In this document: positions 24,101 through 36,100 of the stretch, piece after piece | Layout of the letters: each line of letters starts with the position of its first letter | How positions within the stretch are numbered: the stretch's first letter is position 1 | Source of the DNA: Muricea muricata | Taxonomy: Eukaryota; Cnidaria; Anthozoa; Malacalcyonacea; Plexauridae | NCBI GenBank assembly: GCA_963855995.1 | Contig: OY979718.1 | Coordinates: 47,155,559 to 47,219,558 of the forward strand | Length of the DNA stretch: 64,000 nucleotides | Reading direction: 5' to 3' | Notes under the pieces: generated by a model | What the model saw: the letters and a program-made list of their open reading frames with translations, nothing else | Database searches by the model: none | What the model was told of the DNA's origin: nothing | Translations under genes and position numbers: made by a program

Positions 24101-27100
24101 AACATTGGATTTAGTTTGAGATCATGAGTACTGTATCTGATACTAAACACGCCAATGGTTGTGTTTGCATATTGTAGTACACACAACAAATCCAATACTA
24201 CCATACTAGAGAGATGCGAAGCATCATGGGGCGAGCCCGAGCGGGATATGGCGGATCTCAATCCTGCTTAGTGACAGCATATTCAGCAAAAACGCGTCGA
24301 TTTCAAAATGCTCTAGAAAGTGAATGTGAATGAAAACGCTATTTGTGAAAGATATTGTCTTGGTGCTAACAGTCGAAAACCGAGACTTTGAAAAATGTTG
24401 GATACGGCAGCTGCACCGATCGCTATTCTTTTGCAAGTCTTAAGTCAGTTGCCATAGACACGCAAAAAGCACGCTAAACAAATTTTTACCTGTAGATCCG
24501 CCTTCCCCTTTCCGCGTCCTACAGGCCCGTAGGGCTGGTTTTGACAGGTGAAACGTGACGAATTCGCGACAAATTGTAAAGAATTCGCTTTAAAATCGCT
24601 GTAGCTTCTTCAATATTTAATATTTTTCGCTCAAAAGCTGCAGATATGTCAAGGAAACGATAGCGATTCATTCGGTGGTATTTTGAGGAAACACAATGCA
24701 GGATAGCAAAGACTTTCGAGGTGAAATGTCAAAATAACTTGTATATTGAAATTAATATTTCGAATGTCAACATAGTAAACGCAATGTATTTTAGATTTCG
24801 CTGTATTTTTTTTTGCTTTTTAATTTTTTCCAACGAAACTTGGCTTAAATGTAGAGAAAACGGCAACGGTGTTTTTGATGGCAATTTCAGAAATATATGT
24901 ATCTTCCCGGCTAAGACATCGCTGTATATTGGGCCAGCTACTAGGCCCGATAGGCAGAAATGCGATGTCTTAAAGTGCCTATGAACTCAAAAATCACTAC
25001 TCTTTTTTTTCGCGGCAGATGAAAGAATTGCTCAAGAAAACACTCTGTGCGAAATGTGAACTAAGTCCGTACAATATTTTGCGAGTTACAACCCATCAAA
25101 CATAGGGAAAATGCGTGATTTTGTGGTCAAATTATTGCGCGGTTAGACGGTGCCAAAGGTCATTGATGACGTATGCAAATGGAGATGTTATACATTGTGA
25201 AATCTTATAACTATACCAAAATACTACATACACCTGATACAAATGCTTTAAAAACGAAATTAAGTGCCTGATTTACTAATATTCTACAATTTACCAATAA
25301 TATAATGATTCTGATGTTTTGTTGCAAGTGAACGAATGTCCTCAGCATGTTTTTATTGGCTTGTATGTCATATAACTTGCAACTGTGGTACCTCCGGTCC
25401 TATGCTAACTAAACATACACTTTTGTCATCAGTTGAAGCAAAATAATAACTGCAAATTATTGCTAGCATTATGTGAAGCAATTTTATGTGCTTTACACCA
25501 AAATATGAAGGAAGTTCTTCAAACAAAAGACTTAGGACCGTAAGTTGATTCATAGGTTGATTCTAGTCGGCTATCTCAGCTATGTCGAAGGCCACAAAAA
25601 GGGGGCTTGCACAAATGAAACAGATCAGTAACTTTATTAAATTTTATCATAATATGCATGTACATGCAAATATGTAAATTTAGTTAACAAAATATATACA
25701 GGTTTGACAAAAAGTATACGCTTTCAAATTCAAATTAGCTGCAACCTAATATTGTGTTAATTTCCAGCTCTGTCTGGTATAAATTGCATGTAATGAACTA
25801 ATGATCTGCAAAAACACAAGGTCTTGTAAACCTATCAATTTTATAAATTGTCCAGCTAACTTGAATTTAAAATGATCTTTTGAAGAACAGGTACATGAAG
25901 ATATACGAGATATTGTCTCCACAAATTAGGTTTGTCTTTGTCTTGCACCTTTGTACCCTGCTACATCCACGCTGGGAAACTCAGACCTAATGACGTAATG
26001 TGGTGGTAAATGCAGGCTGGCAAAGGCCTGGACTGATGCCATCCTAGGTAACCACAGAGCCATAAAACAAGCCAACGATAAGCCACGGCCCGTAGATACC
26101 TATTCACATTGAAATAAAATCAAAGATGTTTAGTTATACTATTTTGATATTTATAATAGTGATTACATTATGTACCGCGCCAAGACATATATATTCCATT
26201 TGAATGTACTTACTCATTTTCACTTTGCTTCTTTTTCCGTTTATATCTTGTCCTTCCCATTGTTCTTAAGAGCGGTCCAACATTTTTAAGAACAGCTGTA
26301 TGAATCATAGGTATGTAGGCCCAGTGCTCGACAATACACGCTGCGTTCTTTTCTTCCAATGCCCTGCAACGTTACCCTGCAAGTATTTCCACGCCGCAAC
26401 GAAATTCTCTGCGCTTGAGAGATGTACGTCGCTACATCGTCCACACCTGCACCTATATTATATTGCAGAAATAAGTTAGCTAGTAAGAACAACGTTGATA
26501 TTTGAATAAATGGTACAATCGCATGACTTACCATGATTCAACCGGAATTTCCTTCTCGTATCGCTGCGCAAGTGTCTGTGATGAAATGATATCCTCGTCG
26601 TCTGTTCAAATTCATATCCACTGCTAGTAAGTGGTTCGTTGGTATATGGTTCAACGAAGGAAGACTGTTCTAGAACATCGCTTTCGCTAGAGCTATCTAA
26701 ATCTGTCGAGGAAGAACTTGAAGCTGAAGCGCATTCACTTTCCTGTGATGTTGCCTTGTTTTATTATGGTTTATAATGCATTTGCGTGTCGCCGTGTCCA
26801 TTTGCATACGTCATCACCGCATTAAACTCGTACCCAGTTCTCAAGAAAAAATGACCAAAAAATTCGAACTTTAGGCCCTTATATCTCGGCCATTATTTTA
26901 CGGATTTTCGTCAAACTGCGTTTTATCTCAATCTTTGCTACATAGCTATCATTTAAGCCCAAAAAATTAAATATGATTTTTTGAGTTCTTAGACACTTTA
27001 AACACCGAACTCATATTTATTGTATTTCTTCGATCAGCAAGCAACTTACGTCTTGCGAAGTGGGAAGCGATAAAAGAGGACGCTAAAGTTTATTTCGTAG

Positions 27101-30100
27101 TTCACGGCAAGCTGACAACCACTGCTGACAACAATCTGGGAGAAGTTCGGATGGCAGAATTACGCGATAGGATTTTAATCACTGTAGCAAAGTGCCGTGT
27201 ACGTACGCACCATAATGCATTGCGCTTCAGCACGGTAAGCCACCAAACAGTGGGGCTCGCTCAGGCTCGCCCCAATTACTCACAACATATTCAATGCTAC
27301 CGCACTACTCACAACATATTAATACTACCACTGTACTACTCACAACATATCCAATACTAGTGCATTACTCACAACATATTAACACTACCACTGTACCACT
27401 CACAACATATCCAATACTAGTGCACTACTCACAACATACTAATACTACAGTACTATTCACAACATATTCAATACTACGGCACTACTCACAACAAATCCAA
27501 TACTACCATATTACTCACAACATATCCAATACTACGGCACTACTCATAACATATTACTACCATTGTACTACTCACAACATATTCAATACTACGGCACTAC
27601 TCACAACATATTAATACTACTGTACTATTCACAACATATCCACTACATACAACATATCCACTACGGCACTACTCACAACATATGAATACTATTGTACTAC
27701 TCACAAAATATCCAATACTGCAGCACAACTCAAAGCATATTCATACTACTTTACTACTCACAACATATCCCATACAACTGCACTACTCATAACATATCTA
27801 ATACTGCGTACTGTACTACTTACAACATATCCAATAGAAACAAGCGGTCCCTCATCCAAGTGGTAAATAAACGATCCAGCATATGTATTCTTATCCTAAC
27901 AAGCAACATAAATAACAAAACAAGAAACTTTAATACTAAATTGAATCAGACAGTGAACTTTGTTTTTCTTCTCATGTTAAATATGTTGCTAATTCTCCCA
28001 AAGAATAGGCGTTTTAAACAAGATTAAATTAGGTCTTCTTGAGAAACAGAGAATTTTATATTATAACGCTCTGATTAGACCGTTAATAAATTATGTGAGC
28101 GTAGTGTGGTAGTAAACAAGATCTGGGGAAAGTCTTTCTTTTGTAGAAACGTGCAGGGAGAGTAATCTTGGATGCCAAGATCTTCAGTGATATTATTTAA
28201 TCAGCTTGGTTGGATACCATTTTACGAAGAGGCAAAGATTTCTAAGGGTTGCCAATTGTATAGACGTATACAAAATAATGTTCCTGATTATTTAATTAAC
28301 ACTTTGACGTCAAACAGTCAGTTTCACGCGAGAGAAAATCGGTACTCTAATTTGAGCTACATTTGTCCGAAGTATAATCGTGTGAGCGACGGAGGTAGAG
28401 ATTTTAATGTAATGGCTGTGAAATTAAGGAATAGTTTGAGTATTGATTTAAGAAAAAACCTCTATTCGTTTAAAAACGCAATGTTTAAGGAAATTCTTGA
28501 GAATGAGAAATCTACATATTCCACATTTTAACTTTTAGCTAAGTCTAGATCGAACACTGATTGCAATTTTAACATTGTTAGGTACGTTAAATCATTTATA
28601 CTTGTACTTTAATTACTATATTATTGGAGGGCTACAAGTTTATCAGTATTTTATGTATTTATGTATTATTATGTATTACCCGGCTGATGAAATAAAGTCT
28701 TATCCATCCGTCCGTCCGTCCAACCAAGCAACCAACCCACCCACCCAATCATCCACTCAAGCATTCATCCATCCGTCCACTCATCCACCCACTCACCCAC
28801 CCATCCATCCATGACGATTACAATTTAAACATAGTGCCCTTGTATTAAAGGTATAAAACTCTGCAATTTTGGAATGAACTCTATTAATAGTACTTAGAAA
28901 TTGTAGACCGAGAAATACTCAAGTGGGCCTGGTAAAAGAGAAAGGTAATCGACTCATGTCTCGCTAAATCTCGATACTGAGCCTTTGAACAACCCTGAAC
29001 AATAACAATAACATCGTGTAGTAACCCGCTGACCAAAGCTCACAAAGAACAAGACATAAATCTTAACTATATATTTACCGCTGGCCAACCACACGTATGT
29101 TCGACTAAGCCGGGTTGGTGATTTGCAGGATCAACCTCCCAAAGCTATAAAATATTACACAAATGTCAAAGAAACATATGTAACAGGTTGCAACGAAACA
29201 CGACATTGCCATAATGCTAAGAAACGTTTAGTTTTAAACGCCATATTGTAAATGCGACACGTCGATTGCGTGGCCAAATTTTTCGAATCTGTTTCTTGCC
29301 AAAATGGAAATAAGAAAAATTACATTCCCAGCCAAGCACAAAGTTGGCAATGAAAATTTTGATGCATATTTAAAGCCTCCTACTTTAAAACACACACAAT
29401 TGACGTAACAGGGAAATTACTTTCAAAACTGCACAGACCTCTTTCAATCCGATGCCGTATGTTTGAGGTTCGCAGTCCTTACGTAGATCAAACTTGGGGA
29501 ACAATGTTTTAGCAAGGTGACCATGACATCCCTCACCAAACAACGTTAGTTTTGCATGGAACTCCATTCCTCGCTCAAAATTTGCCTAAAACATCACACA
29601 TTTTCCACGGTAATTTCTTACATTTACATTGAGCGTAAACAAAAAATGGGTAATTGAACATAATCACACTCAGTGGTTCAAGTCACACGTTTCTGAAACC
29701 TGAACTAACCTAAGCATTTTAGGAAACAAAGTTAGAAAGCTGTACATACCTTTGGAGATCCGTCTTTATGAATCCCAACATCATTTGTAGCCACACCTTT
29801 TACACTTCCATCTTCATGATACAACACCTGAGTTTATCATATCGAGGTTAACGATAAAAAAAAACACTGTAGTAGTTAATTAATATCCTGCATAATAGTA
29901 AACAAATGACGAAAAATATTTACGGGTTAAAGTTCAGGCAGTTGTGACTGGTAGTTATTTCACACAGTTTCTGCAAGAACTCTCGTCACACTTTGATAAA
30001 AATAATTACCGATAGTGAAACATACTGCGGGGTAGTGAACACGGTCGACCTGCTCTGTATACAAAAAAACGCACATGCAGAAACACATTGTATAATTATA

Positions 30101-33100
30101 ATATTTAAACTGCATTTAAAACTGTAATTCAACTGGAGATTACTACTTATAATATAGCATTTGTAAATTCTGAACGCTGATTGGCTACGAGCAGTGTTGA
30201 TACAACTCTATGTCAACACGCAAAATTTCCCGCCACCCTCCTGTTAAAGTTCTTTGTGCTATATTATAAAAGAAATATAAAACATTTTTTTCGTATTGAT
30301 ATACAGTAATATCAACACTCGTGAAAATTGGAAAAGCTCGAAATTGTGTGAAAACACTCCGCCCTGCGGACGTCGTGTTTCCACACAATTTCTCGTTTTT
30401 CCAATTTCCACTCGTGTTGATTAACTGTATATCAACACGGAAAATGTTTTATATTTCTTAAGTATACCATCAGGTATACAAGCATATTGCGTTATTAAAT
30501 GAACCAGATTTAGATCAAAGCCATACCTCGCTGGCAGCAAAACCTGGATAAACTTCAACACCCAATTCTTCAGCCTGCTCGCCTAACCAGCTTACCACAT
30601 GCCCGAGACGAACAACATAGTTCCCATGATTGTTCATGGGCATTCCTACAACATAATTTCATAACATGAAGTTATTTAAAATTCCTATGCAACACAAAAA
30701 CATTAACACATCGCCTGAGGTAAACTCCGGTCATACGCAACACAGATACCTGCACAAACAAGGAACAACACCAAGAACACTGCAACAATTACACGAATAC
30801 TGACACAAAAAAACGCACGAGACGAGAACACGGACAATGACCAGCGACCAGGTTAACAGAATTCACAAAACGCACAACTTACAACAAGCAGAGACAAACA
30901 AGAGAAGCAGACGCACAAGCAGTTAAAACGGGCAAGCAAGCCGAAAAACACTTGGTAAGCAGCCAGGCATAGTGCAAGATGCAGGGCAACCCACAGAAAA
31001 CTCAACGCAAACGAGTGGAAGGGGTGGGAAGGTGAAACGTACAGTTTGAAACCCAGCTAGCAAGGAACCGTACCAGGCAATTATTAGAACGCATTCGATT
31101 GGCCCAAAAGCCCGCGAAATTGTAAAGCTGCATAAAATAACAGCTGGGAAATTTGCCAGCGCTGTGCAAAAATATTGTAGGCGGCTGAACACAAAATGTA
31201 ATTAGCATATTATTTGCGAAATACAGATTGGTTTCAGATGTGCTCGGAATTTAGTTTCTTTGACGAGCCAGTTATAATTTTGTTCACAATTTTTCATTGA
31301 TTTCAGTAAAGGACTGATATAGCTGTCAGTTAATCATATTTTGAAGTGATGACATCGTCTGTTGAAGCAAATTTTTAAACTTTGACATGTGAGTGGGTTG
31401 CCAAGAATTAAGCGCGACGTTGAATTTACGTTTCACTTAATACTGAAAAATTTAGCTTTTGCTCCAAAAAGATATTTGTTTCCTGTTACTTCCAATATGT
31501 TTATGTTCCTTTCGAAACCAATTTTTTTGTTTTATAAATTCCGCTCATGGCCAATAGTTTGTTGTGAAACTCGCTACCGGAAAAGTATTTTAAATTACGG
31601 TTGTTGTTGAAATGGTCGTGAAAGTGATAAAGCATCCACAATCACGTGGGCCGTCAGTACAATGATATTGTATAAATGTTTTCGTACAAATGGTAAAGAT
31701 ATTTTTCAATGGACTAATGCGTTTATTCGATCGATTTCAGTGACATTTTTGTATTGTTGTTCGAGTACGAGCGTTGACTAATTTGAGTCGAATTTTAAAA
31801 AATCAGCCTTTTGCTCCAACATGATTTTAGCTGGAACTTGGCCTTCATGTTTATACCTACTCACCTGATTTGTTAGCGTGCTCTTAAAAATTACCCTAAA
31901 AGGTCGTTTAGGCCACTGAAAATGCTTGTGATGCATGTTTGTTATATGATTTTTAAATATCACGCGTAAATCACGCAATTTCCACGCGTTCACGCAGGCT
32001 TATCTGGCGCATGCTCAGACAAATTTTCTAGCTGCTGCATAAAACACAAATAATGAGCCCACAGCAAACCTCGTACTTGATTTCAACTATTTTTATTGCA
32101 TAAACACATTTAATAATGAATGCAAACATGGTCAGAATATCTTCTTGTAGAACACTGATCTTTCGGCTGGCTAGATAAAGTATAATTTGTACTCATGGTG
32201 ACCTTACATGTCGTGTTGTCCATCCGTGGTCAATGATGGAAAACATATAACAAGCACATTGCGTCTTAAATCATTTCGGTACTTAGTGATAACGGCCTCA
32301 TCCTATTTGTTGATTGTTCGCAAGTCATCATGACGAAGACATGTGTAAGGATTGTTTTTCCCAACTCTCTCAAGCCTTGGCATAAATATTATTGGGCGAC
32401 GGACACTTTGTCCGGCAACTTCTTTGGTGCGCCTACAGGTATATGTACCACAAAATACCTCGGTACCACAGAATACCAGTCGTATTGCGATTTGCGTTCA
32501 AGCGTGCGGTTTCAAAACGTACGTTTTACGTTTCAAAACGTACGTTTGCCGTTTCAAAACGTACGTTTGCCGTTTCAAAACAAACCGTTTTGACAGGCCT
32601 CATGCTACGTTTGAACAATGAAATTGACACTTTTTCGCGCTTCGAACGGAATGTTTGGCTTTTATATAGTAAATATAGTATATAAAAGCCAAACATTCCT
32701 TTTCAACCACGAAAACATGTCAATTTCATCGCCCAAACATGACATGTCACGTGGAAAAACAATACGTTCTGAAACGGCAAACGTACGTTTTGAAACGGCA
32801 AACGTACGTTTTGAAACGTGAAACGTACGTTTTGAAACCGCACGCCGCACGCTTGAACGCAAATCACAATATTTATTTTCAGTATAAAATTTGGAAGAAA
32901 CGTGCAAAATACTTTATTCTCGTAAATATATATTAATTTTGGTGCTAATTGACAAATAAATAAAAAAAATGAATATTTTAACAAAAACTCTTAAAAGTAA
33001 CGAGGATAAAGTTCAGATATAATTTGTTGTTTTTGATACCTCTTTTTTGCTAAATGCTCGTAAAATCAGGACGTTTGAAAATAAGTTTGTAAACCAACAT

Positions 33101-36100
33101 AAATTATGTTCATAGACATTTGTACTAAGAGATAAAACATTCCTGCCATTCAAGAATAACAGGGAGCAATCAAATTTGCTATAAAAGAACACGATATTTT
33201 AACATTATTGATAAACCTGATATATTGTAATATATACCATGGGTATTATGTAGTGACATTAGTATTAACCTTCCACTAACTTAGATAGCAATATCTATAC
33301 AGTATTACCATACAGCATCAAAGACCAAATCCTGGTTCAATTTGATAAACCGTTACTTATTTATTGCCACACTGGTATTCTGTGGTGCATTAGGACTTTA
33401 TCCAAATAATGTCAGGCTTCAAAAATACTATAATATGCTAAATCTAACCGCAACACCCCACAGAAAGAAAAACTACAGGGAAAACCTTTCCAAAAAACCA
33501 ATAATAGTCCATGATATATACTTGTGACATAAAATAGGAATGATAGAAAATTGTGTGGTTTTCTGTGGTATATACACCTGTAGCAAAATTTCTGGACCTT
33601 ATGTTCCAGTTATAAGCGCGGGTGACCTTCAATATTTTACGAATATTACATGGATGAACCGTTGACTCGCTAGGTTTTCATGCAGGTGTTGTATGAAGAT
33701 GACGAACAGAGCCGAGTTTTCACAGTTCTACCATGGTTCTACTCGTCTCCCCACAGTACATTGCGTTAAAAAATTGGAAAATCCATTTCTCATGGCAGAA
33801 AATCTTTCACCAGAAAAAATGTCCAGAAGATCAAAAGTTGGACGGAACAAAGCTGAATTTTGTTTTTTTCAGCCGCGAGCTATTTCACTAGGCATGGTTC
33901 TCTGGCGATTGCGAAGACAAAGAAATTGGTCCAAAAAGAATACAAATCAAAATAGTTTTGTTCTGGAAAACCAACAGCTGTGATATCACATTGAATACAG
34001 CTTGTTTATCAATGATTAATCCCAATGACAAATTCAGTAAATTGCAGGTTTTACCTGGAAGGATTGGTAGTGGAATTCTCTTGTTTTTTGTAAGAAAAGA
34101 AAATTTATCCTCGCTGACTTTTGTCTTTAATGGAGCCTAGTAGAAAGAAATGTATATTACATTGACAATCGTAGAACCGAGAAATTAGCAAAAATTGAGA
34201 TGAACTGCATGAAATAAATATGAAGTAAATGTACTTTACATAATGTAATTCATGTAAATACTTCTGAACTAACCATCAACTATGTATTATTAGGTGTTAG
34301 GCAGAACAGATTTGGTAGGGTGTTGACAACATATTTTAGATAATTACATGATTGTACGTAATTATTAATATGCAGAATTTACCCCTTTCTCCTCCCAATC
34401 TGGAATGAGTTCATCTAAAGCACGAGGTTCTATACATGCTCCAGAAAGTGTGTGCGCACCTATATAAGTAGTATAAAATTAAGCACTCGTGAATTATAAA
34501 CATTATTGATAAGTTATGTCAAACAAAATACTCAGTGACATGTAAGCTGCAGTAGCTGTGCCTTTACATTTCAGGCATTGAAAACACACCTTCAGCATGT
34601 AAATAACTAAAGATATTGTTTGCAAAAATATTTGCATTTTATATAAAATTGCTAAATTCATGAATTTTAATTTACATGTCATAGTCCAAACTTGCAGCCA
34701 AAGGTTAGTGTTGGGCAAGGGTTTTTCAGTACACAGTATATAGCAGTTTTTAATATCAGGTACAGTATATATCGGTATAATTACGATATATTCAAGTATT
34801 AATTAGTATTTTTTGGATCACCAGGATCTAATATTCAAATCATTCTGGTACAGGTATTTTTTAAATTAGCAGTGTAACTAGGGTATTTTTGTAGATTTAT
34901 ATTGGGTATATAGAATACCACAACTTCCACCCAGGGTGACCCCTAAAGGTGACAGCTCAGAGCATAAGCACAGGCAACAGAGAGAACAAGGAAGAAATAT
35001 TATAAAGGGATGAAACACCAAAACTTGGTCAGTTTTAATGTCGTTCAAAATATGAATATAAATTGCAATTATTAAATGAATTAAGAGTGAAGTCTTCACA
35101 ATATCAACCTTCAATCCTACTTTAATGAATTGATCAATATACCAGTAATGGAAAGGTTTCCTTTCTCTTGTCAAATTTATTGATTTTACAAGAAATTTTT
35201 GGACCAAGTGTCACACTCACACTGTGTCATGATATAACGTTTACATATTATCGTTGTTCTTTTCATATTGTGTATATATCATAGCTATAGACCTAGTTGT
35301 GTAGAGAAAGATTATCATACAAAGAATATAAAGTAATAAAAAGATTATACTAATACCAATTTCAGGTGCTTTTTCCAACAGACACACTCTGATCTCCTTG
35401 CCATTGTCATTGGCCAGTTGTTTCAACTTGATCGCTGCTGATAAACCAGCCGGTCCCCCACCAACTATCAAAACATCAGTTTCATCTGCAAATCTTTCCA
35501 TATCGACATCTTGCCAATATAAAAATAAAAGAATTCACATAAAAGAAGCCATCTTTTTGTCAGTTCAGAATCCAGGTATCTTATACAGGTCTCTCCCCCT
35601 ACCAGCACCAGTCACCAACCACACCATGGTCTCAAGTTGTACAAAACCTAGATTCATATTAATCAGCCACTGCAGAGAACAAGAAAAATTCATCGTCTCA
35701 AGCAAGATTTACACTTGCATCTTCGCTAAAAACTTGCTGCACTGCCAGTTGAGCTATCAAGCCAACGGCAATTGGTAGTAAGTTATTTAAGTCTTATCCA
35801 TGAAATATTTGTGTGAGGATTTAAATCTTATCTTTTGAGGATGTGCAGTGCTCTATTTCTATTTCAGAGCCATCCTCACAGATATGAAAAACTATAGATT
35901 CATAGATATAGATGCATAGGACAACAAAAAATTCATTGTCTCGAGCAGGATTCGAACTCGCATCTTAGAGTTTCTTTAAAATAATTTGTGCATTCAAATT
36001 GGAAAAGACTCACCACCAATCCCAGTTGGCTTGATAGCTCAACTGGCAAAGCAGCAGTCTAGAAATCCAAAGATGTAAGTTCAAATCTTAGGGTGGCCCA

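Noticed and set aside
26286..26534. An 82-codon frame as an independent gene
   Set aside because: It reads through the intron and exon B of the ballast-like pseudogene in a shifted frame.
27274..27840. CRISPR-like array
   Set aside because: Units are diverged and spacers are not unique; eukaryotic context. It is a minisatellite.
27151..28027. Frames rich in HYSQHI and TTYPIL
   Set aside because: Translated minisatellite.
30923..31208. Pair of overlapping minus-strand frames in ETFDH intron 5
   Set aside because: They straddle the left end of the TIR element and show no domain.
31389..31610. A 73-codon frame ([10 protein letters not shown]..) repeated almost unchanged at 43956-44177 on the other strand
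   Set aside because: Both lie inside two recent copies of the same TIR element. Conservation is explained by recent copying, the composition is AT-driven and no domain is visible.
31778..31993. A 71-codon frame shared with 43564-43779
   Set aside because: Same reason: internal sequence of the duplicated element.
32330..32984. Overlapping open frames with repeated KTYV / KRTFAV motifs on both strands
   Set aside because: Produced by tandem repeats inside a palindrome.
35398..35778. A 126-codon plus-strand frame
   Set aside because: Antisense shadow of ETFDH exon 3 plus SINE sequence.
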